A stretch of DNA of 64,000 nt from Ridgeia piscesae (lineage: Eukaryota > Annelida > Polychaeta > Sabellida > Siboglinidae). The stretch covers positions 244,001-308,000 of the forward strand of contig JAODUO010000569.1 of the NCBI GenBank assembly GCA_025642075.2, in the 5' to 3' direction. The notes beneath the pieces are model-generated. The model worked only from the letters and a program-made list of their open reading frames with translations, did not search any database and was not told where the DNA came from. Of this stretch, positions 21,252 to 29,853 are shown one piece after another. Every line of letters begins with the position of its first letter. Within the stretch, counting starts at the first letter, position 1. The position numbers and the translations under genes were made by a program.

Positions 21252-23264
21252 TAATATAAATACACTGTGTCATTATGTTAGTATTTAACATGTGAGAAGA
21301 TTAAGTGTAATGACAGTTGTCTTACAAAATCAACTAAATTCATATAATAAATTAGCTTTATATTTCAATGGCATCTAACGTATTACTCAAGCTGGTCTCA
21401 GCTGGTTTATCTACCCTAGTATTCACCTTGATCTCTTTCTTCATGCGCTCAACATTCTTGATGTTTGTCACATCGTCGAGTCCATAGACAAGCACTATGC
21501 TCTGGAAAATGTACTCAAGCAGACGTGACATGTACACGTCACTGGCGCAGTCATCCTTTGTCACCAGTATCAAGGTTATGCTGAAGACAAATACAATGGA
21601 ATCGAGTGAAAGTGAGAATGAGCGTGTACTAAGAGCAACATATTGAGTACGAGTCTTGGGTGGAGATGGAAGAGATGGAGAGGCAGAGGTGGAGGTGGAG
21701 GCGGGGGGGGGGGGGGGGGGAGGAGGGAGAGGGAGAGGGAGAGGGAGAGGGAGAGGGAGAGGGAGAGGGAGAGGAGAGGGAGAGGGAGAGGGAGAGGGAG
21801 AGGGAGAGGGAGAGGGAGAGGGAGAGGGAGAGGGAGAGGGAGAGGGAGAGGGAGAGGGAGAGGGAGAGGGAGAGGGAGAGAACCCATTACATCAATGACT
21901 CCCTGTTCAAATCCATGCATAAAATGCACATAACTTGTAAGGTATGTAAACACTCTGTATATACTGTGGTTCATCATTAAAATCCAGTGACTTTGATGTG
22001 CTCTGTTTAGACAGGGAGAGATTTGGGCAGTAGTGAAAGAAGACCAAGATGACACACCAATTAATGACTGCTACTAACCTACATGAAACTGCAGTACTTA
22101 ACTGTCTGACATGTATTTAAAAAAGGCAGTGCTAAAATTCTTCAACTTTGTAGCAACCAGTTCAGGCCGGCTTAGACGTCTGAACATTTACTATCTATAG
22201 AGTTATATTTCTTTGAACACATAACCGACTAACCTTTCAAAATTATTGAAGTGTATTTTAAACATAATGATGTAGTCAGTAGACAAGCTAAACTTGTCAC
22301 ATTTCCTCTGGCTATGGGTTTACCTGTTGTGAAATGCCTTCCAGACAATCTTTGAGTCAACTGTGTTTACTGAGTGGAGCTGTGCACCATGTGAATTCGC
22401 AAACATGTACACACCATTGAGTGTGCCAATGACTGAGAATGGAAGCTGAAACAGAGACAAGGTTCAACGTGGTTTGGTCTTTTAAGGTGGTTAGTCTGGA
22501 TCAGTCTTTCTTCAACATACATGTATGTCCAATTTTCACAAAAACGGCGGAAAACATAGAGACTTATAATGTTTAATTATAACTACCGGTATAATATCAT
22601 ATAATGGTGGAAAATATAGTTTCGTATAATTATAACTATGATACGTATATACCCAGCTAATTTTTGGGGAGGCAGTCACCCGCACTAACTTTTGAAAATT
22701 GCAACACCAAAATCCCATCCCTTCGGCCCTGGATAAATATGCTATGAGAGTTGTGATTTAATTACTTACGTCTGCAATGCGGGAGTGGAAAAAATTATAA
22801 TATTAATGGATACCTATATTAATAACAGTAACTAGCTGTTACACTTACAACGATAATAATATTCATTATTTTGTGACAGCTATATATCATACATCACTGC
22901 AACTTTAGTGTACTCATGAGCCCATGCCTGCAGTCATACGCGCGCACACACATTCACACGCACGACATTTCGCTGTCAGTGAGTGACTGTCAGTGTGACA
23001 GCTGAGCCTAAGGCTAAGGGCAAGGCCGAGTGAGACTGAAAGTGCTCGGCCTCGAGTCTTGACAAAGCAACACAAAACTCGTTCAACAGTACACGGGGTT
23101 AGTTTTTTACTGCATACGTGTCAGTCAATCATAGATCAGCTGCACCAGCACCGTAGTATCTACGTATGTCACTCCTGATGTCTTACCGGTCTTAAATCAC
23201 CCTTTGTGCGGCAAAATAGCGGCACACCACCGCCAGTTGTCAAGCAAAGGCAGTAGGCGGCCAT
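7627..23264 (-). CDS. FUZ: Protein fuzzy homologue (CPLANE planar polarity/ciliogenesis effector), 11 exons
   Basis: complement(join(7627..7687,8137..8284,14612..14716,15589..15665,16146..16249,16711..16806,17038..17236,17973..18083,21427..21580,22324..22445,23187..23264)). All introns are GT-AG and all phases join. The spliced length is 1255 nt, one more than 418 codons, because exon 5 carries a surplus base. The restored length of 417 residues compares with 418 in human FUZ. Conserved blocks in order: GGGVPLFCR, LPFSVIGTLNGVYMF, IVWKAFHNSITLI, LDDVTNIKNVERMKK, HCVDVILSPENPILQ, FAEAAHSPYGCLLVAGKVA, VPHRLLSFQL, CVLCGPTPSLAQL, VERFW, RRKEVLESFY and THKTLQAIL. From family knowledge, FUZ has longin-type domains shared with MON1 and HPS1. 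With INTU, WDPCP and partners it forms CPLANE at the ciliary base, aiding intraflagellar transport assembly, and INTU-FUZ acts on Rab23. The start at 23264 is preferred (G at -3, G at +4, family-like length). An in-frame ATG 45 bases upstream (23309) would add 15 residues. Confidence 0.96.
8137..8284 (-). CDS. FUZ: FUZ coding exon 10 (residues 349-398)
   Basis: Acceptor TATTCTCCTTCAG, donor ATGAG/GTGGGT. Encodes WPELHQQLTHKPRESYVS, a CYFLSTEDHLFFALYLPA core and PTYAMR. The 39-bp array fills most of the intron before it. Confidence 0.9.
8600..8798 (+). repeat. Diverged edge of the 39-bp array with a longer 46-bp unit
   Basis: Units here read CATAGTCACTTCAGTCTTGT followed by a CCCTGAGACTGACACTAGTG part; the clearest copy spans 8753-8798 (46 bp). 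Compared with the main array they keep 7 extra bases after GTCAC. Copies are substituted and irregular, as expected at an old array edge. Confidence 0.75.
8799..14515 (+). repeat. 39-bp minisatellite array, about 145 copies
   Basis: Head-to-tail copies of a 39-bp unit made of CATAGTCACCTGTCTCTGAG, then ACTGACACTAGTGTC and TTAC. Common variants have TTACC, TAACC or TTTTAACC before ATAG. Each unit holds a perfect 12-bp palindrome (GACACTAGTGTC) and an 11-bp hairpin (GTCTC-T-GAGAC). The section at about 12.9-14.4 kb is very uniform; about 9.5-12.3 kb is rich in 1-4 bp indels; the last 100 bp are degenerate. The unit is 13 codons long and stop-free in some frames, so long spurious reading frames arise on both strands. 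The array lies in the intron between FUZ exons 9 and 10. Confidence 0.97.
14612..14716 (-). CDS. FUZ: FUZ coding exon 9 (residues 314-349)
   Basis: Phase requires the CTACACCAG acceptor at 14720-14717 rather than the nearer upstream TTTGTAG; donor G/GTAAGA. Contains RRKEVLESFYRTVVG, matching RRRLLRNFYTLV of human FUZ. Confidence 0.88.
15589..15665 (-). CDS. FUZ: FUZ coding exon 8 (residues 288-314)
   Basis: TGCCTTAG acceptor and a weak GTGTGT donor. Completes the Gly codon of exon 7 and encodes FLLVNVTTHECLSSLQG, aligned to LLLLHLELKRCLFTVEP. It was placed by phase and homology because it is only 77 bp long. Confidence 0.85.
15765..15912. repeat. AT dinucleotide microsatellite
   Basis: Interrupted (AT)n over about 150 bp in the intron between FUZ exons 7 and 8. 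Confidence 0.9.
16146..16249 (-). CDS. FUZ: FUZ coding exon 7 (residues 254-288)
   Basis: CTTTATAG acceptor; donor GTAGGA after CTGGG (phase 2). Begins VERFWRSSVESLKSIL, matching LERWWQPLLDPL of human FUZ, and ends ENMLG. Confidence 0.92.
16711..16806 (-). CDS. FUZ: FUZ coding exon 6 (residues 222-253)
   Basis: TATTTTAG acceptor and GAG/GTATGA donor, 32 codons. Begins VPHRLLSFQL and includes EVCVLCGPTPSLAQL; human FUZ has VPHRLLTLTL and ELCLLCGPSPPLSQL. Confidence 0.95.
16851..16912 (+). repeat. Possible tRNA-derived SINE head fragment
   Basis: TGGCTCAGGGGTAGAGCTCT resembles a tRNA D-arm/A-box, and an anticodon-arm-like CTGGACTCTCGACTATGAG follows. The sequence then diverges with no GGTTCGANTCC-type B box, so it is not an intact tRNA gene. 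It is best read as a truncated tRNA-derived SINE in a FUZ intron. Confidence 0.35.
17038..17236 (-). CDS. FUZ: FUZ coding exon 5 (residues 156-221), contains a one-base frameshift
   Basis: Acceptor CACTTCTCCAG, donor AAG/GTAAGT. Frame 1 gives TYLDTFAEAAHSPYG through WWELGALELVLLP. The rest of the exon matches the family only in the next frame (NELTTSASRDIAVFLPITSPK region, aligned to the human RDYPVYLPHGSPT part). The switch falls around 17105-17119, in GC-rich CTG/CCG sequence. Read literally, the original frame reaches a stop 17 bases before the donor. The exon is 199 bp where 198 is expected between two phase-0 junctions. The cause could be a sequencing error or a real lesion. Confidence 0.93.
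17580..17822 (+). repeat. Degenerate tandem repeat, about 23-bp unit
   Basis: Roughly ten diverged copies of CACAATCACTGAATCAATTA plus a few bases, in the intron between FUZ exons 4 and 5. Copy length varies and substitutions are many. Confidence 0.7.
17973..18083 (-). CDS. FUZ: FUZ coding exon 4 (residues 119-155)
   Basis: CATTTCAG acceptor and CTGCAG/GTGAGT donor, both phase 0. 37 codons with GLVDRLLDAASL and HCVDVILSPENPILQ, matching CLIDSFLGDSEL and QCVDCVIPPEGSLLQ of human FUZ. Confidence 0.94.
18163..20451 (+). mobile_element. 5'-truncated Jockey/CR1-type LINE reverse transcriptase, broken
   Basis: Fragments in several frames give an ordered non-LTR reverse transcriptase: KATGVDGIPAKIIK (from 18295), NYRPISILPFISKLFEKAI, AILMDLTKAFDCLPHSLL (first catalytic Asp region), GVPQGSI, then after an insertion LGPLLFNVFINDL, YADD (catalytic pair), LGIEIDHSLTFNTHI, LRFIYSDYSS, and the tail WNSLPNEMRKIVN to WDGPSCNCSICR before a stop at 20449-20451. 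The endonuclease domain is missing. There are frameshifts near 18450, near 19840 and near 20040, so it is a dead copy. It sits antisense in the FUZ intron between exons 3 and 4. AT-rich DNA up to about 20997, with AATAAA at the end, may be its 3'UTR. Confidence 0.9.
18867..19531. mobile_element. Short terminal-inverted-repeat transposon inserted in the LINE
   Basis: The LINE reading frame stops matching after GVPQGSI and resumes 665 bp later at LGPLLFN. The insert begins GGGCCTGCAAG and ends CTTGCAGGCCC, an exact 11-bp inverted repeat; with the flanking TA (18865-18866 and 19532-19533) the match is 13 bp. A small hairpin (GCCTCG...CGAGGC) lies just inside the left end. There is no transposase reading frame, so it is non-autonomous (MITE-like). 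TA on both sides suggests a TA target duplication, but removing the insert plus one TA leaves a small frame offset, so the duplication is not proved. Confidence 0.82.
21045..21150. repeat. 34-bp tandem repeat, about 3 copies
   Basis: ACCAATGATATATAAATA followed by TAACATAAATAACTG recurs every 34 bp, just before an AT microsatellite. Confidence 0.75.
21171..21247. repeat. AT dinucleotide microsatellite
   Basis: (AT)n with one AAA interruption, in the FUZ intron between exons 3 and 4. Confidence 0.9.
21427..21580 (-). CDS. FUZ: FUZ coding exon 3 (residues 67-118)
   Basis: TTTGTCTTCAG acceptor and AAG/GTGAAT donor. Starts ITLILVTKDD and holds the family signature LDDVTNIKNVERMKK. Confidence 0.95.
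21702..21880. repeat. Poly-G run followed by a GGGAGA hexamer array
   Basis: About 19 consecutive G (21702-21720) run into some 26 copies of GGGAGA/GAGAGG. Purine-only on the + strand, so strongly strand-asymmetric. It lies in the FUZ intron between exons 2 and 3; in the FUZ transcript it would be a pyrimidine (CTCTCC) tract. The reading frames across it are artefacts of the repeat. Confidence 0.95.
22324..22445 (-). CDS. FUZ: FUZ coding exon 2 (residues 27-67)
   Basis: CTCTGTTTCAG acceptor and GTAAAC donor. Starts LPFSVIGTLNGVYMF and ends KAFHN plus two bases, almost superimposable on human LPFSVIGSLNGVHMF and KSFHD. Confidence 0.95.
23187..23264 (-). CDS. FUZ: FUZ coding exon 1 (residues 1-26)
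   Basis: ATG at 23264-23262 in context GTGCAATGG, ending at a CCG/GTAAGA donor in phase 0. It encodes the conserved first beta-strand region with GGGVPLFCR, which aligns to SSGVPLFCR of vertebrate FUZ. Confidence 0.93.
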
Positions 23265-23530
23265 TGCACGCTCTGCCCCGTGTCGCCCTCTCTGGATCGT
23301 CCAGCACATTTTCCCATATTTTACGCCCACTTACCTCTCGACAGAGGGCGACACCCACGTATATTTGGCCCGCCCGCGCATCAGTGCGTCATGACGTATG
23401 GCATCATGGGATGGAGATGGCGCTGTCTTTCAAGTGCTGTTTTGGACACGGTTCGCTCAAAAACGTGTGAAATGTGATGAATTCCGAGAAGACGTCCGCA
23501 AGTGTCCCGCACGGTAGGTTTCTGTACGAT
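23265..23530. promoter_or_regulatory. CpG-rich FUZ promoter region, possibly bidirectional
   Basis: CpG dinucleotides are much denser here than in the flanking AT-rich DNA, and the stretch starts directly upstream of the FUZ ATG. The transcript for the downstream + strand gene could also begin here, with a donor-like CACG/GTAGGT at 23514, but no start site can be read from the sequence alone. No TATA box is obvious. Confidence 0.5.
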
Positions 23531-26500
23531 ACAGGGCATTGTTTGTCATGATTGTTCTTCTGTATCATTATTATTTGTGTAATTAATAGAGTTTCTTTGC
23601 GGCCTGTCATTGTTTACCACGATCTCGCACTGTTGCCCGGCCATGCATGTGTAAATCTATGTTGACATATGATATGTCCGAATATTAATTGTCACATTAA
23701 CATTAGATTTCGGCAATGACTGACATGTTTCATTCCGGTATTCCCTGCCGTGGTTGTATTAGTCTTCGGGCGGCCAAAGAACAGGCGAATTCCGTCGTCC
23801 GAATCGATAGAAGCATGAATGAAATTCAGTCGGTGTGATTGAATAGGTTCTGATTGAATAATACGATATGTATGACTCAAGATGGCTCTGCGGGTCTCTC
23901 GCTTGCAGACAAAGAATCGATCGCGTTTATACCGCATTCGCTGCAAATTTCACGAGGTCACGGAACGATATCGCTTTGTCTTAATTGAACACTGATCGGT
24001 GGCTAAAGACGTTTATATTGTCAGCCAGTATCTGATGTATTGCCATTGATAGATGCCTAGGCTAAGGAACAAAAGAGAGCTGGAGTAGGCCTACAGGCAA
24101 GCAAGAGCTAACCAGTGCATAAGTAATCTCTATGTGATAGGCTATGACCTAGATTTGTTAATTGCTTTTCAGCAGTTGGGCAGTAAAGTGTGAACATTTC
24201 CATTGTCACCAGGGAGAGTGGGGTTTTTGCTGTGGGCACACTGAATAGAAGGAATGTAAACCTTGGAACTTTTCATTCATTCATACTGTGTGAATGTATA
24301 GTCTAGTAGTTGAAAAGGTCACATGCATGAGAGAATAGAATAATTTTATTCAATTATTAAAATGTGATAGTTTATTTCAATTTAATGAGGGCCCAATTAC
24401 ATTTTTATATTAATAAGTGAGTAATTTATTTCATAGTTGATTTTTTCAATAAGTGATTATACATTGTTTATTAATTGCTATGGTAAACCATTTTACTAAT
24501 ATCAAAATTTTGCACCAACATTGAACATAATTTAAATACAGTTATATATTTTTTTATTTAATAATACATTATAGTAATTATTCAATTCATTAATTATGAT
24601 AGTAATTTTTAAATGTAATTTGTCTTCAAGTTGTACTTGTATAGAAACAAAAACAGAATAAAAGTCTCATACAGTTGGTACATTTTGAATAAATTTAATA
24701 ATTATCTAGCTAAATCTGATAAAATGAGGGATTTTATCAATGGATTATGTGGTGTGGGAGCCAAGCAACAGTTCCCTTAATCCCTGCATAATCCTCCAAT
24801 AAAATATTTTATAAGTAAGGAACGACTGGATTATAAAAGTTCTAAGGTAATGACATACATTGTACTATCATTAATATGTCATGGCTGGTGAAAAACGTGT
24901 TTAAAAACCTTAGCACTGGAATTTATTCATCAGCAATGAATAAACTCTCATTCTTATCTACCCAGATGAATCTGATGTCATTCAGGCTGAGGGCTGTCAG
25001 CTTTATTGTGAACATTCATCTTCTCAAAGATTATCCTCAAAATCTTCAGCCTCTCGAACTGTCAACTGAAGAAGGCCACGTTTTTTCCGTTATTTTCCTG
25101 GAAGGTTTAGGTGTTGTTATAGTCGAGCTATTCTGACTATATTGACACTGGATAAACAAAAAATATAGACATGATTTTGCCATTTAAGCAGCAACACATT
25201 ATGGAGGAATGTTGACACAAGGGTGTCATGATAAGCGTGCAAGCCTGTGTTTGCACAGTTGACATATCTGTTTTGTTTGGATAATGTGTCCCTGTTTTGT
25301 AATGCTTTTCTACTCTTGGGTGTTTTCGTTTGTTTTGGTTTTCATCAGTTAATTAAAAGTTGTTTTTAATTAAATGTCCTTAATAAGTAACTCTATATGT
25401 CTTCTAAAAGTAAAACAAATGTATGGCATTTGTGTTAGTATGAAATTGTAGTTAAATAAGTTATGATGTGACCAGTATTAGCAAATCACACGATGAATCT
25501 GATCCATTCTGTGCATAAATAATGTATAATTTAAATGCTAGTAAGTTTCACAATTACACAGGCACCAAGATTAAATACAGTATTACCATTGCCATAGACA
25601 CCATTTCTTAGTTAAATATTAATAACTAAATATTAATTATTATTCACTCTATAAACCATTTTGAGATAAACACTGAGTCAGAGAGGCTATTTTTGATAGT
25701 CGCCCTGAAACTTGACACTCGCATTGATGATAAGAGTCCTTTTGAAAGAACCATTAACAGTGTGTGGCAGTCTCCCTGCCCTGACTACCCCCTTGTGAAA
25801 TGGTGCTGAAATGCCCCTTTTGCAGTGACCCTGCCCTGACATTGGAGTCACTCATAGGAGGGGTGACACACATGTATATGTTATGTTATCTGTACACAGT
25901 CTGGCTGTCATGCCTATATTATTTAATTACACCAGCACAAGTGTGATTCATACATGAGTCACGCCAGATGGCCAGCGTTTCATTTAACATTGATTAATGA
26001 CAGCTCAGCATGAAACTTCACTCTACGTTTTTGTCCTCTGCACTGCACTGCGGGAATCTTTTTGTAAGTAATGCACTATATGTCCATAGTTTATTGCGTG
26101 TACACTGGATTATCGGTTAGAATGTCGTGTTATGCAAATGCTGTATACAGAACTGTATAAAGTGTGGATGGTTTGGTTATTAACACTGATTTAACGTGTA
26201 ACTAGGAACAGTTATTCCACAATTGAGATGTGCATTTTGTTATAAATTGACTACTTTTAGTAGGCATGGTGGACGTTGTATAACGTGTCATTTATAGTAT
26301 ATCTTGCACAGGATGTGATATATTTACATTGTGTGATAAAATCATTGATTTGTTGGATACGATCATAGTGCAGGTAATAGACAAATAATACCTTTTGAAA
26401 TTATAATGAGAAGCTGTTAACGCTTACAAGTTATCTGTTTTATTATTGCCGTAATCCCTTTATGTGGTATTAACAGTATGTAGTATGCTCTTTTTTAAAT

Positions 26501-26536
26501 CAATTATGTAAATTGTTTAAATAGTCATGTGCTGCA

Positions 26537-26571
<35 letters not shown>

Positions 26572-26572
26572 C
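26537..26572. repeat. AT microsatellite
   Basis: Short (TA)n with one CA interruption. Confidence 0.85.
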
Positions 26573-29500
26573 TGTACTTTAAGATTCGCAATTGCAGTAG
26601 ACCAGGTAAGTAGATAGAAGAGAAAGTATGCCTTGTCCGTAAAATGGTTGATGGAGCTGTTAGCCTGTTACTATTTAGGAGATGTTCAGCAGTGGTAACT
26701 AATTTAGTGACATTCCTTGCGTTTCATGCATAATAGAAAGATCGAGAAAGAGTTGTCACCTCAACAAATTCTTACCCTTGTTAGCGGGATCATGTAACGT
26801 GCCACTCAGAAGCAGGCACTTCTAAGAGCCATTGATAATAGCAGGGGCTTTCTACAATACTATCAGCGTTATTTATCTCGGGCTTTTGTGTGGTACGAGT
26901 AGCATTTTTTAAGGTCTTTCAAACTGCCAAATTACCTGAATGAAATCATGCTGTGCCTGTATAATGATTTGTTGGTGTAAAATAAAAGTGTAAGATACAA
27001 TGTTTTGAATTTCTTAACTTAGACTATCTTAAAAATAACAGAGATTTGTGCAAGTTTAATGTTTAGCTAATACAACAGTTTTCTAGGAACTGTTTTATCA
27101 AACTATTTAAGAAAAAATACTGATTACTTTATCATCTGAAGACACTACTCTCTATGTGAGAATTACAAACATGTTCTAAAAGTTTAGAGAATTGAGGTAA
27201 CAATGAAATAGGTCTTTAGGCATACATAGCTCAAGACTTGAAAAGATGGACAAGTTTTGTAATTTTCCAGGAATATACCGGTGCTAAAAAATAGGTTACA
27301 AATACAAGTACAGTATAATACATTTTGCAATACAAGTAATGACATTTTCTGATCAAATTGATATTTTATCTTCATAATTGGATGATATTTTAGTTTCCCA
27401 GCTTTTTGCAAATCCAATAACGTCCTCTTCATCAATTGGGGTAAGCTATAAACTGATTAAATTAAACAAATGCATATTTTGTGTAACTATCATATCATGG
27501 TCAAATATAAGTTGGTATTGGTACAGATATTTAACGGACTTGAATTATCATGGAATTTCATAGTTACTTGTGTATGTGAACTTTGGTCAGGCATGATTTG
27601 TCAAATGCATTCAATTTTATTAAAATCAGTGTTTTCTTAGCATAACTCTTTTAGCCAATAATTATTTTGACTTTTGTTGATTTCATTGCAAAGCAATTCT
27701 GCATGCCTGACTGATCCCCCAGAAAACATTTAGTGGGAATTGAGTTTATGTGTATGATTCTAAGCAGGATGGAATTACAGCTTAGTGCTTGGTTGGATGA
27801 CAAATGTTATGTAATATATGGCTACCTCTGACAGGTGAAGTTTGCACCAGACCATAGGCCAAAGGTTTTTTGGGCTAAACAAATGTACTGCATTTTTTAG
27901 TCAGATTCACCAAGTACAGATGTTACTCTGTTTGATAAAATACATAATGTATTTGATCAATGTAGCAAATAATATTATGAACAAAAAAATTCAATATAGC
28001 CAGATGAACAGTATTTTTGTAACATAATTAATTTTTCTGTGTGATATATTTATGGCGGAATATGTCAAACACAGTCTAAAAGGTGTTCATTACTGAAATG
28101 TTAGTGTCTATAAATAATGTGTGATTTCATTTCCTGCAGTTCTCGGTTTTCTGTCAGGTATAGCATCACTGTAGCAATTTCCGGCAGTTGTTGTGTTCTT
28201 ATTGATAATTCTTTTTATTGATGTGTTTTAGTAACTGGAGAAGTGGAAAAAAGAAAGCTGGCTTTTTGTAAAAATGTATAGTTTGTGGTGGGTGAATTGA
28301 TTTTTGATAAGAATTTACATAAACAGAGATCGCGCTTTCTGTCACTGGACCTTTGAATTGGTATACATTAGTAATGACTGTGAATGCATAAAAATAAATT
28401 CCATTCAGCATGTACATGTGTATAATATGTCAGTTCTATTATTCTATACATCACTATATGAAATTTAAGCAGAATGAATTTCTGACACCGTGCAGCGTGG
28501 AAAACATATTTACGACAGAACGTGCAAAATGCAATTTAATCTCCTTTTTCTAACCATTTATCGGATACACGTGTCGCCCCTGGATAATGCGCTAATGCAA
28601 CTGTCAATTTTCCAGCAAGTTTTTACAGACTTATATACAGTGTGGAGGGGGGTGGCTGTGGGACATGACTGGACCATCTGGTGATATCCCATACCCCATT
28701 AGTGTGCTGGGCTCCTGGTGTGTTGTTCTATTGTCTGTGGCTGTGCCTGACAATGACACAAATAGACAGGGGAGAGGGCCACAATCAATCTGCCAGTCAC
28801 ACCACAAGATGACTGTCATACAGATAAGATGGATCAATCAGTGCTGCTGCCAGACTCAGGTTGTGGACTGGTTAATAACACCAACACAGGCTAATGGAAT
28901 GGCTCTCTAAGTCTAATGCAGCCACTTAATATCTGTGAAACAATGAAATATGTGTTCGGCCATCGTTAGGTGGCCGGGTGGGATTGTTGTGGATTGAGTC
29001 AGACCTGAGCTGAGTGGATTGTTTGTCCCATTTGTGGTTGTGATGCGTTCGTGTAGTGACTTGCATACATATAGCCACATATATTTATGTATGTGTATAT
29101 ACATGCACTGGCAACAAATGGACGCGAATGTATGTACATAAATTCTACAGCTGCATGTATAATGGGCATAGTTGGCCTATGTAAATAAATACGCTGGTAG
29201 GCGGGGATATATGTCTTCAACAGCAAGTTGCGTGGACATGTTTGTCTTGTCCCCAGTACAGTATCATACAACATATATCTTGGAAAAGGCAAAACTAAAT
29301 ATGGATTCCTAAATGGCGAGTCTCCGTAGTAAAGGATAAAACATAAGGATGTGGAAATAGCTAAAAGATAAAATCTCAATTTAAATATCGAATCTAATAG
29401 TATGCACATCATTTTTAATAACTAGGAGCCAAACGTCTTTATCAATGGTTTCTTGAGTTTCACATTTGTCGGTATATATTTGTCTGAAATTAATTGTATT

Positions 29501-29799
29501 ACCTAAAGTAATTTTTGTGTGATTGTTTTCTTAGTAATCCCAGTGTCATTAGTATTTATAGTTGATGTATGTCCTTGTAAGCTATTATTTATATTATTAT
29601 TATTAAAAAGGTGCCAATATATTATACATAATTTAAATTATATATTTGCTATATTTAATACAATTTACATAAATAATAATAAAATATATATATAAACTTT
29701 TATTACATTTAATTATAGTAATTGTGTAAATTTAATTATATGTATTATATTATATAATAAAAAATTTACATATTAGTATAATTACATTTAATATATAAA

Positions 29800-29802
<3 letters not shown>

Positions 29803-29849
<47 letters not shown>
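29803..29849. repeat. AT microsatellite
   Basis: Uninterrupted (TA)n, 20+ copies. Confidence 0.9.

Positions 29850-29853
<4 letters not shown>

Noticed and set aside
21576..22055. 159-codon minus-strand frame and GRGRGR/GEGEGE frames on the plus strand
   Set aside because: They come from the GGGAGA repeat and overlap FUZ intron and exon 3 edges without fitting the FUZ frame.
23204..23470. 88-codon plus-strand frame at the FUZ start
   Set aside because: It lies opposite FUZ exon 1 in CpG-rich promoter DNA and has no recognisable protein features.
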